Assembly (NCBI RefSeq): GCF_021130785.1
Contig: NC_060208.1
Coordinates: forward strand, 171,920,501-171,984,500
DNA length: 64,000 nt
Source of the DNA: Homalodisca vitripennis
Lineage: Eukaryota; Arthropoda; Insecta; Hemiptera; Cicadellidae
Direction of reading: 5' to 3'
Shown one piece after another: positions 22,316 to 35,339 of the stretch (positions are counted from its first letter, which is position 1; each line of letters starts with the position of its first letter). The notes beneath the pieces were generated by a model. The model was not told the origin of the DNA. It did no database searches and saw only the letters and a program-made list of their open reading frames with translations. The position numbers were made by a program, and so were the translations under genes.

Positions 22316-23889
22316 ATTAAGAGCAGGCTGTAGTAAAATGATCTCCAGTTTTCCCCTAAGAGCAATGTTGTTTACAGTTTCACACAGGTATATTTTATCG
22401 TAGCATTATGAGTACAATTAATAAGCATCCAAATGCGTTATTAGTATTATTTTGTGTGTGTGTTTTAAAATGTATAATTTTTAATTATTTAAACTATAAA
22501 AAGTTTAAGATTTCTTTTATGAAAAACCAATAGAATATCGAGGAAAACTTTTAAAAAAATCATTGGATGCGTATTAGTTTTATCTTTAAAATGAGATACC
22601 CCCCATAATTCTACCACTAAAAGTAAGGGCGTAAAAGAGCATGAGTTTCAGCATTGTTCTTACGGAGGAAAACTGGAGGTCATATAACTACAGCCGGCTC
22701 TTACATTGCAAAACAGCTGAGTGTATCTTAATCGAATAAGATAATATTCTGATGTATTCTACTGGTATTAATGCTATCAACTAATATTATTTTATATTTC
22801 TTATTAAACATAACACTCACATCAATCTAAAACTAAACCATAATTAGACATGAGGATTAAAACTAATCAATACTTTTAACAGAATCGATAAAGGTCATCT
22901 CGACGGTTCCCAGTAAAGACCTTCAGCATGTAAATGCACTGGTGATCCACTATTTACCATATCGAGTTGCCGCCATTTCCATACTGTATCGGGGCCTGGT
23001 GATCGGTGATCTGCTCTCGTCAGCAGACACTAGCTGATGTATAATCGAGGACTACACGGTCTCACACGTCACGTCCAGAAACTCAAGTCTCACTTACCAG
23101 CAGTGTAGCCTGAGCCTGCATTTGCGCTGTCCGTTAACAATCGTTGTTGAGTTCAGCGCTAGATTTTGTTTGAATGCGCAAAATTTTTCCGCATTAATAT
23201 TTTTAATATAAGAGGGCATTGAGCGATAATAGTTAAGTAGATGTGCCTAGAGGGATAAGAAATGTAAACTCTCACAATTGATTTATTTTTCAATTTGTGA
23301 ATGGTAATTTAACAGGCTAACATTCTATAAAACTACTAGACCTGAGGACGAGTTTCTTGGTAACTAATTTACAATTTATGAGTATCCCACGTGTTGCTCA
23401 ATCCATTCTCGAGATGCCATGTAGAAAGATAGACAATCAAGCAGAAGAGAAATGTTTACACCCCCCCCCCCGGCAGACTAAAGAGATTTTTGTTCAGTCT
23501 ACTGAGTTATAGGATTCAGTGATTCTAGGCCAAGATCCATGGTTGAGCATGCGCGACCATATATCTCATTATTGTCCATGTAGAAAAAAAGTTTCATTAA
23601 ATGTACAGATGAAATCTTTCTCAATATCTCTTGCCACGTGATAAATTCACATTTTTGTTAATTGAGTTAGGTTTCGTAGCAGTATTCTGGTGATACTATA
23701 ATGCAAGAGCCGCTAAAATCAAATTTTATAAGACTTTTAACATTGAATTTTCGCTTCACTATTCTTCTTTTTACTCTATGAATAAAAAGCCAGATGTTAA
23801 AATCTCTTACGATTGTACTTAGTTTGTTTACAAATGCATTTATCTAATATTTTCTCGTTACCATCATGGTTAGTTATAAGACCAATGTA
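22316..23889. other. no gene; contains a GC-richer island at 22890-23170
   Basis: The island includes TATCGGGGCCTGGTGATCGG and repeated GTGATC / CACGTC words without a protein-like frame, and is a candidate regulatory element. A C-homopolymer lies at 23460-23471. The remainder is AT-rich and featureless. Confidence 0.35.
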
Positions 23890-24085
23890 AAATATTCGCT
23901 TTCCGGACATTTGCCATCGTTCTGGGAAACAAAAAATCAGTAACACTACGTTTCGAAATCTGAAATCTGATCTCTTCTTCAGGTAAATAACCAACCTGGC
24001 ACATTACAAACTAAGATAATTAATTTCAAACTAGGTTAAAATAAACAAATCATACCAGGGCGTTGTGACACTCTAAGTCAGGAAA
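23890..24085 (+). mobile_element. dispersed repeat family B, copy 2
   Basis: Begins TTCCGGACATTTGCCATCGT, then CAGTAACACTACGTTTCGAA, then CTGATCTCTTCTTCAGG, and ends with a TTGTGACACTCTAAGTCAGG segment. It is the most complete copy in the window of the family core. A family A repeat directly abuts its right end. Confidence 0.65.
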
Positions 24086-25105
24086 TAAACTTCAAACAAA
24101 GAATTCGCTAAAGCTCAAAAAAATTGTACGGAGTAACATGACTGTACCATTATCGAACTGAGTGTTACCTATACAAAAATGAAGGTTCAAACGAAATTCC
24201 AAGTCTATAGGTCTGTTCGTTTTCGAGATAGCGTGCGGACAGCGAGACAGACAGACAGACAGAAATAACATTTTCTAGCCGCTCGTGTGATCAGCTTCAC
24301 TAACGCTCAGCTAACTATAATGTTTTTAGTATTACGTTTGGTAGACAAGTTCTTCTTTCCCAAGTAGGGTTCCTTGACTAAGAGCCCAAATCTAGTTTGG
24401 TCCAACGCTCTATGCATTTTTAAACATAAAATCCTTTATATAATATAAGTGTTTACGTACTGATCAAATAAGGAACATACTGTGATAGTACATGTACTAC
24501 TTCAATTGATTGATGGGCACTAAAAAAATCTGTAGATTTTAAAAATTATTCGTCGACAGGTAAGTAAAAATTCTGAAAATAAAACTGATGTCATGTAGTT
24601 ATTTCTTGTACAGCTTAACAAAGAATAAGAATTATACTTTAACAAGGTTCAAGAACTCATGAGGCATCCTTGTTATACAGTTCTATTTCTCCTCAAGCAG
24701 ATTATAAATATCAAAGAAGAAGAAATATAATTTATTCTTACGCTTCTGAAACTAATTATTATTACACATTTTTACATAATCCATAATTTTTGTCAAAACC
24801 GAAAATTAGGAATTGCGCATTTTTTTTAATAGTTCACATTCCTAACATAAATAACATATTAGTTAATGATACGAAAGTTTTGATCAGCTGTGAGGATAAT
24901 TATAACAGCAAATGAAGGCTCGAGGGGCTAGAAAATTTAATATCTGTCCACAAAATATATTTAGAATGATTTGGAACCAAAATGAGTACTTTCATATGAC
25001 ATTTTACTATGCGTGTTTTCATTAAAAATTTCATGTCTATAGTTCTTCTTATTCTTGAAATGTCCTGCGGACAATAAACGGGTGGCAGAAAAAGCATATT
25101 TACAT
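24085..25105 (-). mobile_element. dispersed repeat family A, two modules on the minus strand
   Basis: The module at 24085-24315 read on the minus strand has GCTGAGCGTTAGTGAAGCTG, a CTGTCTGTCTGTCTGTCTCG run and TATCTCGAAAACGAACAGAC. A weaker second module at 24893-25105 has GTCCGCAGGACATTTCAAGA. The same words in the same order are on the plus strand at 38865, 55935 and 60590. Confidence 0.55.
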
Positions 25106-26109
25106 TTCCTCAGGAGACAAAAGAGAGATTTTAAGTAAGCTTAATGAGTGATAGGCTCCAATGAGATTTAACCAAATCTCATTGTTGCACGTGCAGATTA
25201 TAGAACTCTATTTCCCATTATCATTTCCCCCTAATATCTGATATACTCCTTATGATAAATAGTCTCACTACTTTCAGGAGTAAACCAGTACAAATCTTTC
25301 ATGTCCTTTGCTCAGATTTTGGGCAACCATCTGACTGCCAAACTTTTTCGTCTCTCCAATAGTCTACGATTTGGGCTTCTAGTCTGGATGCCAAAAACAG
25401 TTGTGAGGAATTAGATTCGATGCTTTGAAGGGGCTGTTGCTGTTTCACACTTCGACCTTGAAAATTAATTTTATTGAACAGGATACATTTCGGAAATCTA
25501 TTCAATCGCGTAACGCTTCCGAACTACGAAACAAAATATTTAGTAAATTAACCTTAGAGTACGATTTGAGTGTTATTACGCGTTTCCAAACTTTATTCAC
25601 GGGAATACCAGCATGACATTTTGTCATGAGATTGTGAAATCGATTTAAAACTCATTCAAACCAAAAACCACTCAAAGAATTATCCGGTCGGACTCATTTC
25701 ACAATCATGGTCAGTTCCTACTAGTAGGGTCACAGTAAATCATTTCCCTCATAGGAGTTCACAAATGGTAGCATAAATACGTTAAACTTAAACCAAAATT
25801 TGAATTTGCATTATTTACGTTTCAATTAAATTATTCTGGCAATAAAGCGATTTATTATTATTATTATTATTCATTGAAAAGAGCAACTTTTAGAAACAAT
25901 ATTAGAAACAGGCGTTTAAAATAATTGTATAGTATAAATATTTAATATAATTTACATTTTCGAAATTGTGTATAAAAACTCGTTTTAGTTATTCAATAGT
26001 TTCTGAAAATGAAACAAATTCATAGTCTTCATTTTCGTTGCCGGATCATAAAACGGTGTTAAATTAACATTAAAATAAAAATTAACGTTGAAATGTATGA
26101 CCGGTCCAA
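25106..26109. other. AT-rich stretch, no gene seen
   Basis: Contains a short (TTA)n run at about 25853-25872. Overlapping small frames near 25300-25616 have no recognisable content. Confidence 0.45.
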
Positions 26110-26430
26110 TAACATTTTACAATGTGACATTCCCTCCATACTCGGAGACGATACCGCGAACCGAACGTGTCGAGTTTCAATGACGTGTAATTGGATTTGG
26201 ATGTGGATTTGCGACGAACACTGCAGGCCGGGACAAGTTAGAGCGACATCTGGTAACGAAGGCGGACTACACTGCATGTGTACGGCAATCAATTATCAGA
26301 TATGGCGGCTTGTGTGTGTCTATTAACTTGTTAATCACATCCACCACACCACACAACCCCGCTATTTCCCCTCTCCACACTCCACCCACACCTGTATATA
26401 TCAGATTACGTGACACCTCCTGATGTCGCG
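26110..26430. promoter_or_regulatory. GC-richer non-coding island
   Basis: A block with TGACGTGTAATTGGATTTGG near 26182 (homeodomain-type TAATTGG), followed by CAATCAATTATCAG near 26286 and a CACC-rich tract at 26338-26395. Frames of 77 codons are open on both strands across the same bases, which argues for composition rather than coding. Confidence 0.3.
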
Positions 26431-26574
26431 TTACTGTTTATAAACGACTGCATATATAGTACATTTTTACAGTGATGGGTTCCATTCAGTTACAAATATG
26501 CAGTTTTGTATATTTTTTGAAACGTTTGGTTGGTAATAAAGGGTAAAACTCTTTTTAACCTGGGGACCAACGAT

Positions 26575-27075
26575 TAAAGGTGTCTTCCGTTCCACCAATG
26601 ACCGTGCATGTGGACCGCTTGCAAGGACAGGATCAAAGGAGCCAAGCTCATCCTTGTTTCTTGCGATAACCGTTGTACCCTCAGGTCTGCACGGTTCGCA
26701 GACATTGTGGTCTTGGTGGACGTTGCTGGAATCTGCTGATAGTTCCTACTACTCATTGTCCAGTATTGTAATCCGTTTATATACACGTCATTATTAAGAA
26801 GCTCTTTGAAGTTTATTTTTGATGCTGGAAGGATTGTGAAGGAAACAGGATTTTTTTCCGGACATTTGCCATCGTTCAGTAAAACAAAAGAAATAGTCAT
26901 AGGTGGTTGGTAGACGAATGCAGATGTATTGTGACCTGTATTCTGTAGTTCAGTTTTAATGATTAGTGGATGTTTTAGAGTTGGTGCAGTTAATATACAA
27001 CATGGTGGTTGTGATTCCTGACTTAGGCGTGCCACAACGCTTTGGTATAATTTGTTTATTTTAACCTAGTTTGCA
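26575..27075 (+). mobile_element. dispersed repeat family B, long variant copy 3
   Basis: Contains GATTGTGAAGGAAACAGG and TTCCGGACATTTGCCATCGT, then a stretch also found at 53550-53680 on the opposite strand (ATTAAAACTGAACTACAG when read on the minus strand), and ends in GATTCCTGACTTAGGCGTG. A 153-codon minus-strand frame spans it. Because the same sequence is repeated elsewhere with stops, I treat that frame as incidental. Confidence 0.5.
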
Positions 27076-30000
27076 GATATTAAGAAGTGTTTACTTACGT
27101 TTTTAATAATTTTTAAGTATACAGTCTTTCAACCTGCGTAGTTTTGCATTCATGTTGCATTTTGTTTTCATTATTTTAATCACCCATTCAACACTATTAT
27201 GATATAAATGTTACATACATTAAACAAGTTTTGACTTTTAGACTGCGTTGCACGAGGATTTCTTCCACTAATAACGCTTCATAACTCATCTCACTGTGGA
27301 AATTAACGAAAATGTACTATAATGTATTTGAACTCTCAAATGAGTCCAATAGCTTATTTCATAACCTCTAAACAATAAAATTAATAAAGAAGGCATAGTC
27401 CTATGTATTACTTAACCTAACCTTAAACTCATTAAATTTATCAACAATCTTGTGATTGTATTTTCAAGCTTTTGCAGTACGGTAGTTAGGAATTAATTCC
27501 AAAACATTGAAAGGCTGTTACAATCCGAGAGAATTTGGAAGTTAATATGACGTAATAGAATACATCTGAAATTTCGCTCCAATCATGATGCGCTCCTGAG
27601 CTTCGAGGTGAATTATTTACCTTAATCAGTCTCTTCCGTACGTTTTGAGTTTTGATTCTGTGGTTCCAAAAACTGACTGAAAATGATACGGGAGTAAAAC
27701 AACAATGTTTTCCTATATAAAACCAGAGTTTGATCTAGGTATTGTTGCTTCTAATTATGGGCTTCCCACCGTTCGTATGGACACCTCTATTACAAGTAAT
27801 CATAGTGAGGTGAGTAGTACATTTTAAGTGAAATTTATATTTGAAGGTATCAATATAACTACCGCCCCTCCCCAAGAAAAGTTCATATAATATATTGAAA
27901 ACACTGTGTCTGGACTATTTATCCATTTTAGCACTTTCTGTTCCAAACAATATATTTTACTACAACAATACTAGTACGGCCCTTGTTGATGCCTTAGTGA
28001 CTCAAGCTCTCCTCGATCATCGCTTCTTAATCAATACTACAACAAAATCAGATGGTTGATATTTAAAAAGATTTAAAGTCTTAAATACAGTCGGTGACCT
28101 TCAGGCTCTGTATATTTTGCATTCATCAATGAACCCTGCGAGCCCCAGAGCTCACCTGACGGTCGTGAGTAGGCCGAGAGAACAAGCCGCCTCCGACACT
28201 AATTATTCAGATTGCCCAAGCTGGTGCCGGAGAACACTTACATTAGGTTACGCAAAGTGAACAGCACTCGAACATCGCTCTCTGTTTGTCTTCGTCTCCG
28301 TGTCTTTTGTTTTAAACATCACCCGCCATCTTGTCTCGCTTCCTGTCCTCTTGCAAGTCACATGTCCCCGGGCGTCATTAGTTGGAATCGAAGAGGCCGG
28401 GAGAGACTCGAGGAAACTCAGAAATTTAGCGGTTAATAAAGGTTGGAACCCTGTAAAAAGTAAATTTCACTCTCTAGCATGTAGTTTTCAATATATTTAC
28501 ACAAAACTACACTATTTATATATATAACCAGTGGTAACTAATAGTCTAATATATGTTAAGTAACCTTTTGTATTTAGTCATTTTTATGATGGCCGGCTCT
28601 TAACCGACTCCCCTAATATGGAAGGAGGAATGTCTTGACGATCAACACATTGTTAAAGGCTATTCACACACACACATATGATTCAATCATGAGTAGGCAT
28701 ATACATGGACCTTCAATTTATTTTATAGTTCTTTATGTTACCCTAAATTTATTTTGAGGCGTCAGACTAAATGGCCACTGAAGTCATAACAGTGGAGTCG
28801 TTCCACTCGTTCTACAATAATGTTAACAAGGTTGTTTCTCTCCAATTGCTCAGAGGAGGATTGTGATTCAGATTAAAAACAAAAGGTCAGATTAGTAAAA
28901 ACTAGTTCATATGACATCCCTGCTTAAGGCATGCATAAATAAAATGAAATATATTTCGTATATAAGGTTAGGTTTATAGTTTGGTTGTACAATGTGTATA
29001 ACAATTCGTACATCAGTGTATAAAAGCTGTAAGTGTTTTATTGTTGGGACGATAGTGTATAAAACTTTGTGTAATGGCGTTTAATCGTTTTTATATAATT
29101 CAACAGCTTCAGAATCGAAGTCTTAATTACAATCTTTTTTATAAAATAAAAGTAAAGACCTGGGCGAGGTCCCCTAATTGTTTCCTCTTCTTAATACAAA
29201 CTCTATAAATCCATTAAGAGATTCCATTCAACGTGTTATTTAGAATTCAAGGCTAAAAATTACATTCAACAATTGTCATATTTTCTGTTCAAAATAATAA
29301 CAAGTCATTCATTTGTTTTTAAATTACAGTTTTCTTCTTACGTATATAAAATACTCATTTTGTCATTTAAAACTGTATACCAATCATGTAAAAGCGTAGA
29401 AATATAACTTACTCGTAAGATATTGATATAGTTTCAACAAAGCCTGTTTCTTGAATTCACCATAAATAATTCATCAGAGAAAAACGAAAAGGTTGAATAT
29501 AGATTGACGATAAATTGTATAAACATTGTTTCACCTCTCACAGTATTGTGTGGAGAACATTTAGAAAATCAATATATTACAGCTTTATGGCATGGTCGAT
29601 ACATTTCATTATTCAATTATACAACAATCAGTATCTGAAATGATTATACAAATGTTGAAAGAGATGCCTAACTGATTTAGATAATTTGATTTATCCACTC
29701 AGGTTGGATGACACGTAAAAAAAACCTCAGGTCAGTTTTATCTCAGGAAATCTTTCACGATTTTAACCATATTAACTTGGTGTGAAACGCAAAAGTGTTG
29801 ATATAAGTTATGTGAAAAAATTAGAAATATGTCTATTTGTTTATTTAATAACTAACATGCTGTGTAAAATGTAAAGATGCTATAGTTATTTCATAACTGT
29901 AAATTGTAAACATTTCGGATGTATACGGTTATAATACAAACAAAGAAGAAAGTAATATTTAAATACATCTTTAAAATCGTGGCGCATTTGAAAAAAAAAA

Positions 30001-30424
30001 ACAAATTACATTGAAGGAAAAACAATAATACATACTCCACAAAAAAGCAATAATTGATAATCCAGACCAATAAAAAATAAATGCCAAGTCGTAACTGGTA
30101 CACGCCTGTTTGATGGAACAAATTAAATTTGCTGTAATGCATACAATAAACAGTGTATTTAAACTAATTAATATAATTTAACAAGCTAAAAGTCTGTTAG
30201 TAATGAAGAGCAGTTTAAAAAAATTTTTCCCTCAACATGTTTTTGAGGAAAACAAATGTTAAGGTAATTATTTATATAATTAGTTAATATTTATTAATGT
30301 ACTCAATATACATGGTTTAATGCTTTGCACATTAACGTTGTCCAATAAACACTATAGAAACGTAGTAGAAAACTGCAAGCTCAAAGGGAGTTTGCTAAAA
30401 GTCAGGTCTTTTCAATTTGAGGTA
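27076..30424. other. no gene; contains a GC-richer island at 28090-28440
   Basis: The island includes GACACTAATTATTCAGATTG near 28194 (homeodomain core TAATTA), CACCCGCCATCTTGTCTCGC near 28320 and CACATGTCCCCGGGCG near 28358. It is a candidate regulatory element. The remainder is AT-rich, with a (CA)n run at 28665-28677 and only chance frames. Confidence 0.35.
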
Positions 30425-30640
30425 ACGTCACAGTGAAAAGAATAACCCACGGAACTCCTTGTGTAGGCAATCCCGTGTCGACAACACGATCTTCCCGCGG
30501 TGTCAGCTCCAACACTGTGTTATCAACAGGATATCACCACAGAATAAGATTGCCGAGGCATTGGGTTCCACACACGACATGTGCGCGTGTCGGTTTCATT
30601 TTAAATATATCGTCGCCCTCACTAAATCTTTGCCGCTGAA
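30425..30640. promoter_or_regulatory. GC-richer non-coding island
   Basis: Includes TCTTCCCGCGGTGTCAGCTC and CACACGACATGTGCGCGTG. It borders the tandem repeat that starts at about 30650. No protein-like frame. Confidence 0.25.
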
Positions 30641-30649
30641 AAGCAATTT

Positions 30650-31180
30650 CACGGGATCGCAGAGAGTTTCAAACGTGTTTAACATCGCTTAACTTTTACG
30701 AATCGGTTCAAGGAGGAATCCAAACATTTCCGTTTTCACTGATTAAGTTTAATCGGATCAAAACATAAATTGATAAGATTCTACGTTTAGGGATTTCACA
30801 AAATCATAAAGACTTTCAAAAAGTATCACTTAACTTTTACAAATCAATTAAAGAACGAATCTACACATTTCCGTTTCTACTGATTACAGTTTCATTGATA
30901 AGAATTTAGACAATCAAAGAAAAATCTAAACATGTTTAAATTCACTTAACTTTTACAAGTTAATTTAAAAAGGAATCTAAATATTTCGATTTCCACTGAT
31001 TAACTTTAACCGGATCAATTATCAAGATTACACGTTTAGCTACTTCAAGGGATCGCAGAGAGTAACAAACGTGTTTAATATCACTTAACTTTTACGAATC
31101 AATTCAGAAAAGAATCCAATTAACCGGATAGATATATCTAATTACAAGATTCCGTGTTTAGAAATTTCAATGTTCTTAAA
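30650..31180 (+). repeat. degenerate tandem repeat, four units of about 115-141 bp
   Basis: The word CTTAACTTTTAC occurs at 30688, 30829, 30944 and 31084. Each is followed by a related segment: GGAATC, ACATTTCCGTTT, CACTGATTAA and TTAATCGGATCAA. The first and fourth units are also preceded by GGGATCGCAGAGAGT and AACGTGTTTAA, which the middle two lack or have lost. This hints at a higher-order period of about 396 bases. Confidence 0.8.
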
Positions 31181-32099
31181 ATTACAGAAAATGAATAATA
31201 AATATGTAACATACTGAAACATTGCATTAATATAAATACAAGGAACGCAAAGTGAATTTAATACGAAATGCATTTGTTTTCTGTTAACTGTTTAGCCAGG
31301 AAACTATAGTTCTCTTTAAATGATTCATTGAACATACGTATTCGATCGTTATTAAATTTGCAAAGCACGCAATAACGTATATTCAAAATGAAACTTTGAA
31401 ATTATATGGCTTTTACTTTATTTGATACTCAATTTCTCAATGATTTTATTAAACAATGTATCGTGTAAAAAAGAACAAAAATAGTGTTTTGGTAAACAAT
31501 GAACGAGGGCCTTTCTAAAATTCACCATAACTAGTTTTGATCTAGCTAAGCTTTAATGTTTTACACTTTTATTGCAGTTTTAAATAACTTGTACTTTATT
31601 AAGTTTGTATTATTGCGTATAACAGCCATTAAGTGGACCTCATAAAAATAAAATCTACCACTTTATTGTATAGTTTGATTTTAAATTAATGAAGATGCAA
31701 ATTGTTCATCCAGATGTGACAGTAATATACGGAGATGTTTATAAATGGTTTTTTGTTCCATTATTACGTCATCGATATAGTAAATACTGTATATGCTACA
31801 GTAAGTTAACTGTTACTTTAATTTTTACATATAAGTAATATTAATAGGTTAAATTTTTTCAGATCCATAAAACAAATTTGAAGCTGTATTACAACATGAT
31901 CAAATAAAACAAGAATATGAATAATTATTTTATGTCAGGTACCAAAAAAGCTACGTATAATAATTTTATACAATTTCTCAAGAAATGTGTCAATTTATAA
32001 ATTATTGTAAAAGTTTAACTAGCTGTCAAGAAATTAGTTAAACAAAACAGCACAAGTAGGCCTTCTTGTTCTTTTTCTGTCCCAGTGAGAACCACTAAA
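31181..32099. other. AT-rich stretch, nothing seen
   Basis: No frame, repeat or structured element can be supported. Confidence 0.5.
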
Positions 32100-32410
32100 C
32101 TGTTGCCGTTTTAATTGAAAGGTCCTGAAAGAGAACAGGGGCAGAGGCGGCCGCCTAGGAGCCGCGCTGGAGAAGGAAGGGTAGCGACTCGAGTGGCCGG
32201 GGTGCAATTAATTGTCATTGTAAAGCGTCCGCCCCTGCAGATGCTGCAGTTGTCATTGTAGTTACCGGTAGTCCTACCTTTGTGGGAAACATTTGCATCC
32301 CTGAGAGCGACCGCGGCCATGTTGAACTCGCTGAGGTGTGCGACCCCGCGGTATTGTAGCTATCAACTCCCCCTCAGCCCTGTTCCTCTATACCTGGCGA
32401 CAATAGCAAT
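32100..32410. promoter_or_regulatory. GC-richer non-coding island with homeodomain and Sox-like words
   Basis: The clearest enhancer-like block. AGAGGCGGCCGCCTAGGAG is followed by GTGCAATTAATTGTCATTG (TAATTA next to a CATTGT Sox-type word), then CTGCAGATGCTGCAG and TTGTCATTGTAGTTACCGGT. It sits between AT-rich flanks with no supported gene, and the minus-strand frame through it (32111-32320) is not protein-like. Confidence 0.35.
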
Positions 32411-32730
32411 GCTATTTAACTGTTTACTGCTTTCTTATTGACAGAAGACCGTGAAATACGATTTAAATTGGGTTATTGGGTTATAATAAACCTGTTTTCT
32501 GTGTGTAGATTCAGAAATATGAGTTTTAAGCATGAAATCAACAGCATACAGAATATTATTAAACCGGGTTAACTATTGTTCAGACTCTGCATAAAATTGT
32601 AGGGCTTGTTATGATAGTCTATATGTAACTAGGCTTTTAATGATTAACGCCGCCTCTTGCTGTGGCTAGATATTTTACATTCAGGTAATACCAAGGTCAT
32701 CTCTTCAAAAGTTCACTAATCATACTTATG

Positions 32731-33673
32731 CAGTGTGTCCACAAAGTCATGTCACACTTTTAAATAACATTATTTACAGGAGAAGAATAAGATTGGATTA
32801 AAGATTGGAATAACATTGCATTAACGAGGGCTTTAAACAGTTTTACGCCAGTTTATCTGAGCTAAACATGAGCACCATGAATCATCCTGCAGACGTCCAA
32901 CTAAATTTGATCTCCTCCCATACTATGGTCAGGACTTCAGAGGTAACTAACTGATTCAGCCACATTTCTGATTCATTGCTTTAAGTGTTCAATATACGAA
33001 CGTTATGAAGAAGCACATATTTAGATAAGTGAAAGGCAGCCTCATCGCTAGAAACAATGCGGGTTATACAATTTTAATCCATTTAATTTTTATACAGAAT
33101 AATAGCAGCACAATCATATCTCTTTAATTTGTCATAAGACTCCAAAGCAGTCAACAGATGAGGGATAACCATGCAATTCAATTATTTACTTTAAAACGTT
33201 GTAAAATGTAGACTCAAGGACATCCAGCTGACGACCACGTTTCCGCACAGACATTGTTTTGACTTCTTACAAAACTGTTTTGAATCTCAATGGCTTCATT
33301 CCCTATCCACGTCCTACCTGTCCACGTTTAGTCCTGCCTGTTTCCTTAAACTTCTTATCCCATCAATAAATATTCCGTCTGTCAGAGGGATTTTCATGAA
33401 ACACACGACGATATTCGCGTTGCACTGATATCACAGAATTAAACTTTGCTAACCACAAAATACACTGAACTTTTCTTTGAAAAGTTGCAATGATGACTGT
33501 TTTCATAAAAGTATTAGCCACATATCACTAGATGAAAACAATAGGTAACTCAGCTAATAAAAACGAAACTGTATAAACAGTTGTTTGAATTTATATCTGT
33601 TTCATAGTCCTGCGATCATTAATAGATTAGCTATAAACAATTTAAAGTGTGGTATGACTTTGGGGACACATTG
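32731..33673 (-). mobile_element. decayed mariner-like element, 943 bp
   Basis: The left end CAGTGTGTCCACAAAGTCAT and the reverse complement of the right end, CAATGTGTCCCCAAAGTCAT, match for about 30 bases. The right flank is TA and the left flank TG (a mutated TA). A remnant of the transposase N-terminus lies on the minus strand at 33220-33479. The element is too short for a complete transposase, so it is internally deleted as well as mutated. Confidence 0.75.
33220..33479 (-). pseudogene. remnant of a mariner-like transposase N-terminal HTH domain
   Basis: The minus-strand frame from 33479 reads QRKVQCILWLAKFNSVISVQ then REYRRVFHENPSDRRNIY, a stop, then WDKKFKETGRTKRGQVGRG. This is the pattern of the insect helix-turn-helix domain (Pfam DUF4817 type: xxLWLAExxSVxxVQRxFR...PPxRxxIYRWYxxFxxTG) found at the start of many mariner-related transposases. 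The stop falls at the position before the conserved Trp. Downstream catalytic motifs are not recognisable. Confidence 0.7.
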
Positions 33674-33675
33674 TA

Positions 33676-35339
33676 TTTTCTTAAATTCGGTCTAAAGCAC
33701 TATCTTGGGTATTGCGAGTATCGTGTAGACAACTGGACGATTGCTTGGTATTGCTTAGGTTTGAATTACATTTAATTAACCTAACGTTATTAAAAATCCA
33801 TATAGGCCACTGAGCTGATTTTAACAAAATCTGAACTTTATGCTAAGAAGGCTACAATTTTTAGTATTCAATTAAGTAGTGTGTGGAAATTGTAGTAGTT
33901 TGGTGTATTTTAAAATATAAATTTGGATAGAAATGTACTAAACGGCTTTTAATTATGTTAAAACCAATAATTGAAAACTCAGCACATGCGTCTAAGAGTT
34001 ACCCTCTTCACCTTTAAGAAATAATAAAAACCGAACCACTAAAATTGCAGTAACTACGTTATTATTAACAGCAAAACATTATTATAGAAAAATTGTTGAC
34101 GGAATAACGAATTTCGAAAAGACCTTATTTTGAAAATTTAAAAGCTTCCATTTTAAGACAGAAAGTGGCATTTTAATGCCCCTTATTTATCTCAACATAA
34201 ACGTCAAATTTTTAAGTTATTAACCATTTTATAAATGTGAATTTTAAATAAAAAAAATCACACATTTCGATAAACAGATACTATAAAAAGCTATGTCTCC
34301 ACTTGATAGGATGTATATGAACTTTTTTGAGTCTAATGCCATTTTTGGGATTGTGCTGACCTCTCAATAAACACTCGGCATTATTTATATAAAGTTTTTG
34401 ACAACGTATTCTGTAGCAAAAGATGTACCATGGTTTACAGATTAACATCAGTTGATGCACATTAATACTACTCCAGTTGTCTTAAAGTCGGTACTTATCT
34501 AGTGTCGCAGTGAAGGTGTTAAGCTGATGAACAAAGTATTGAGAAACATACCCTTATGTGAAAACTAAGTGAATACAAAAAAAGTTCGTCTGAAAACAGT
34601 TATTCGCAGGACGATTTAGTTTATAACTGGCAAATTTTGTAATTGCTCCTATTATACAGCACGAGGCCTGCTCATTAGAGTGTAATACACATTGTTATAT
34701 GTAATATTAGGTATACATTGTATCTGACTCCACTTTGATGGTATTCCAAATACAAAACGACTTTCTTGTCATGTCTACATTAAATAAAAATTAAGAGTGT
34801 GCTAACAATGTAAGTGATTAGCAAGTGTGATGAATGTTGCCTAATTCAATATATTAGTTATCTGATCAACCACATCAAGTGTCAGATTGTAAATACGATA
34901 TTGTATAAACTTTTTGTTCTAAGATCTCGTACTCTGGCAAACATTCATCAGCTGATTAAAGTCTTAGGGAATACACTTTGTTGTAATGAAAGTCAGTACA
35001 TTACCGGTGATGTTGGAAAATTTATCTGGGATAAGAAAAAGATATAAAAAGATCGTGATTTTCACTTAATAAATAACAACAGTCAAGAAAATAATACCGA
35101 AGCAGGCAGTCGAAAGTGACCTTATAGTGTAATATGATTTACCAGTGTAATAACTTTATATTCAAATAACAATGTAGAAAAAGAGTACTTATATTTTACT
35201 GAACGAAAGTTCAAAGTGATGTACTACAAGTATTTATTCTTATATGATTAAGCGATCCAAAATCAGGCAAATAGACGTAAGAATATTCCAGAATAAATAC
35301 CGAGTGAATTCGTAATTTGCTGACACACATACACATCTG
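33676..35339. other. AT-rich stretch, no gene seen
   Basis: A short plus frame at 34814-35047 has no recognisable content. Nothing else is supported. Confidence 0.45.

Noticed and set aside
26574..27035. 153-codon minus-strand frame
   Set aside because: It lies in a dispersed repeat whose other copy (53405-53700) is interrupted, and it shows no domain features. Treated as chance openness.
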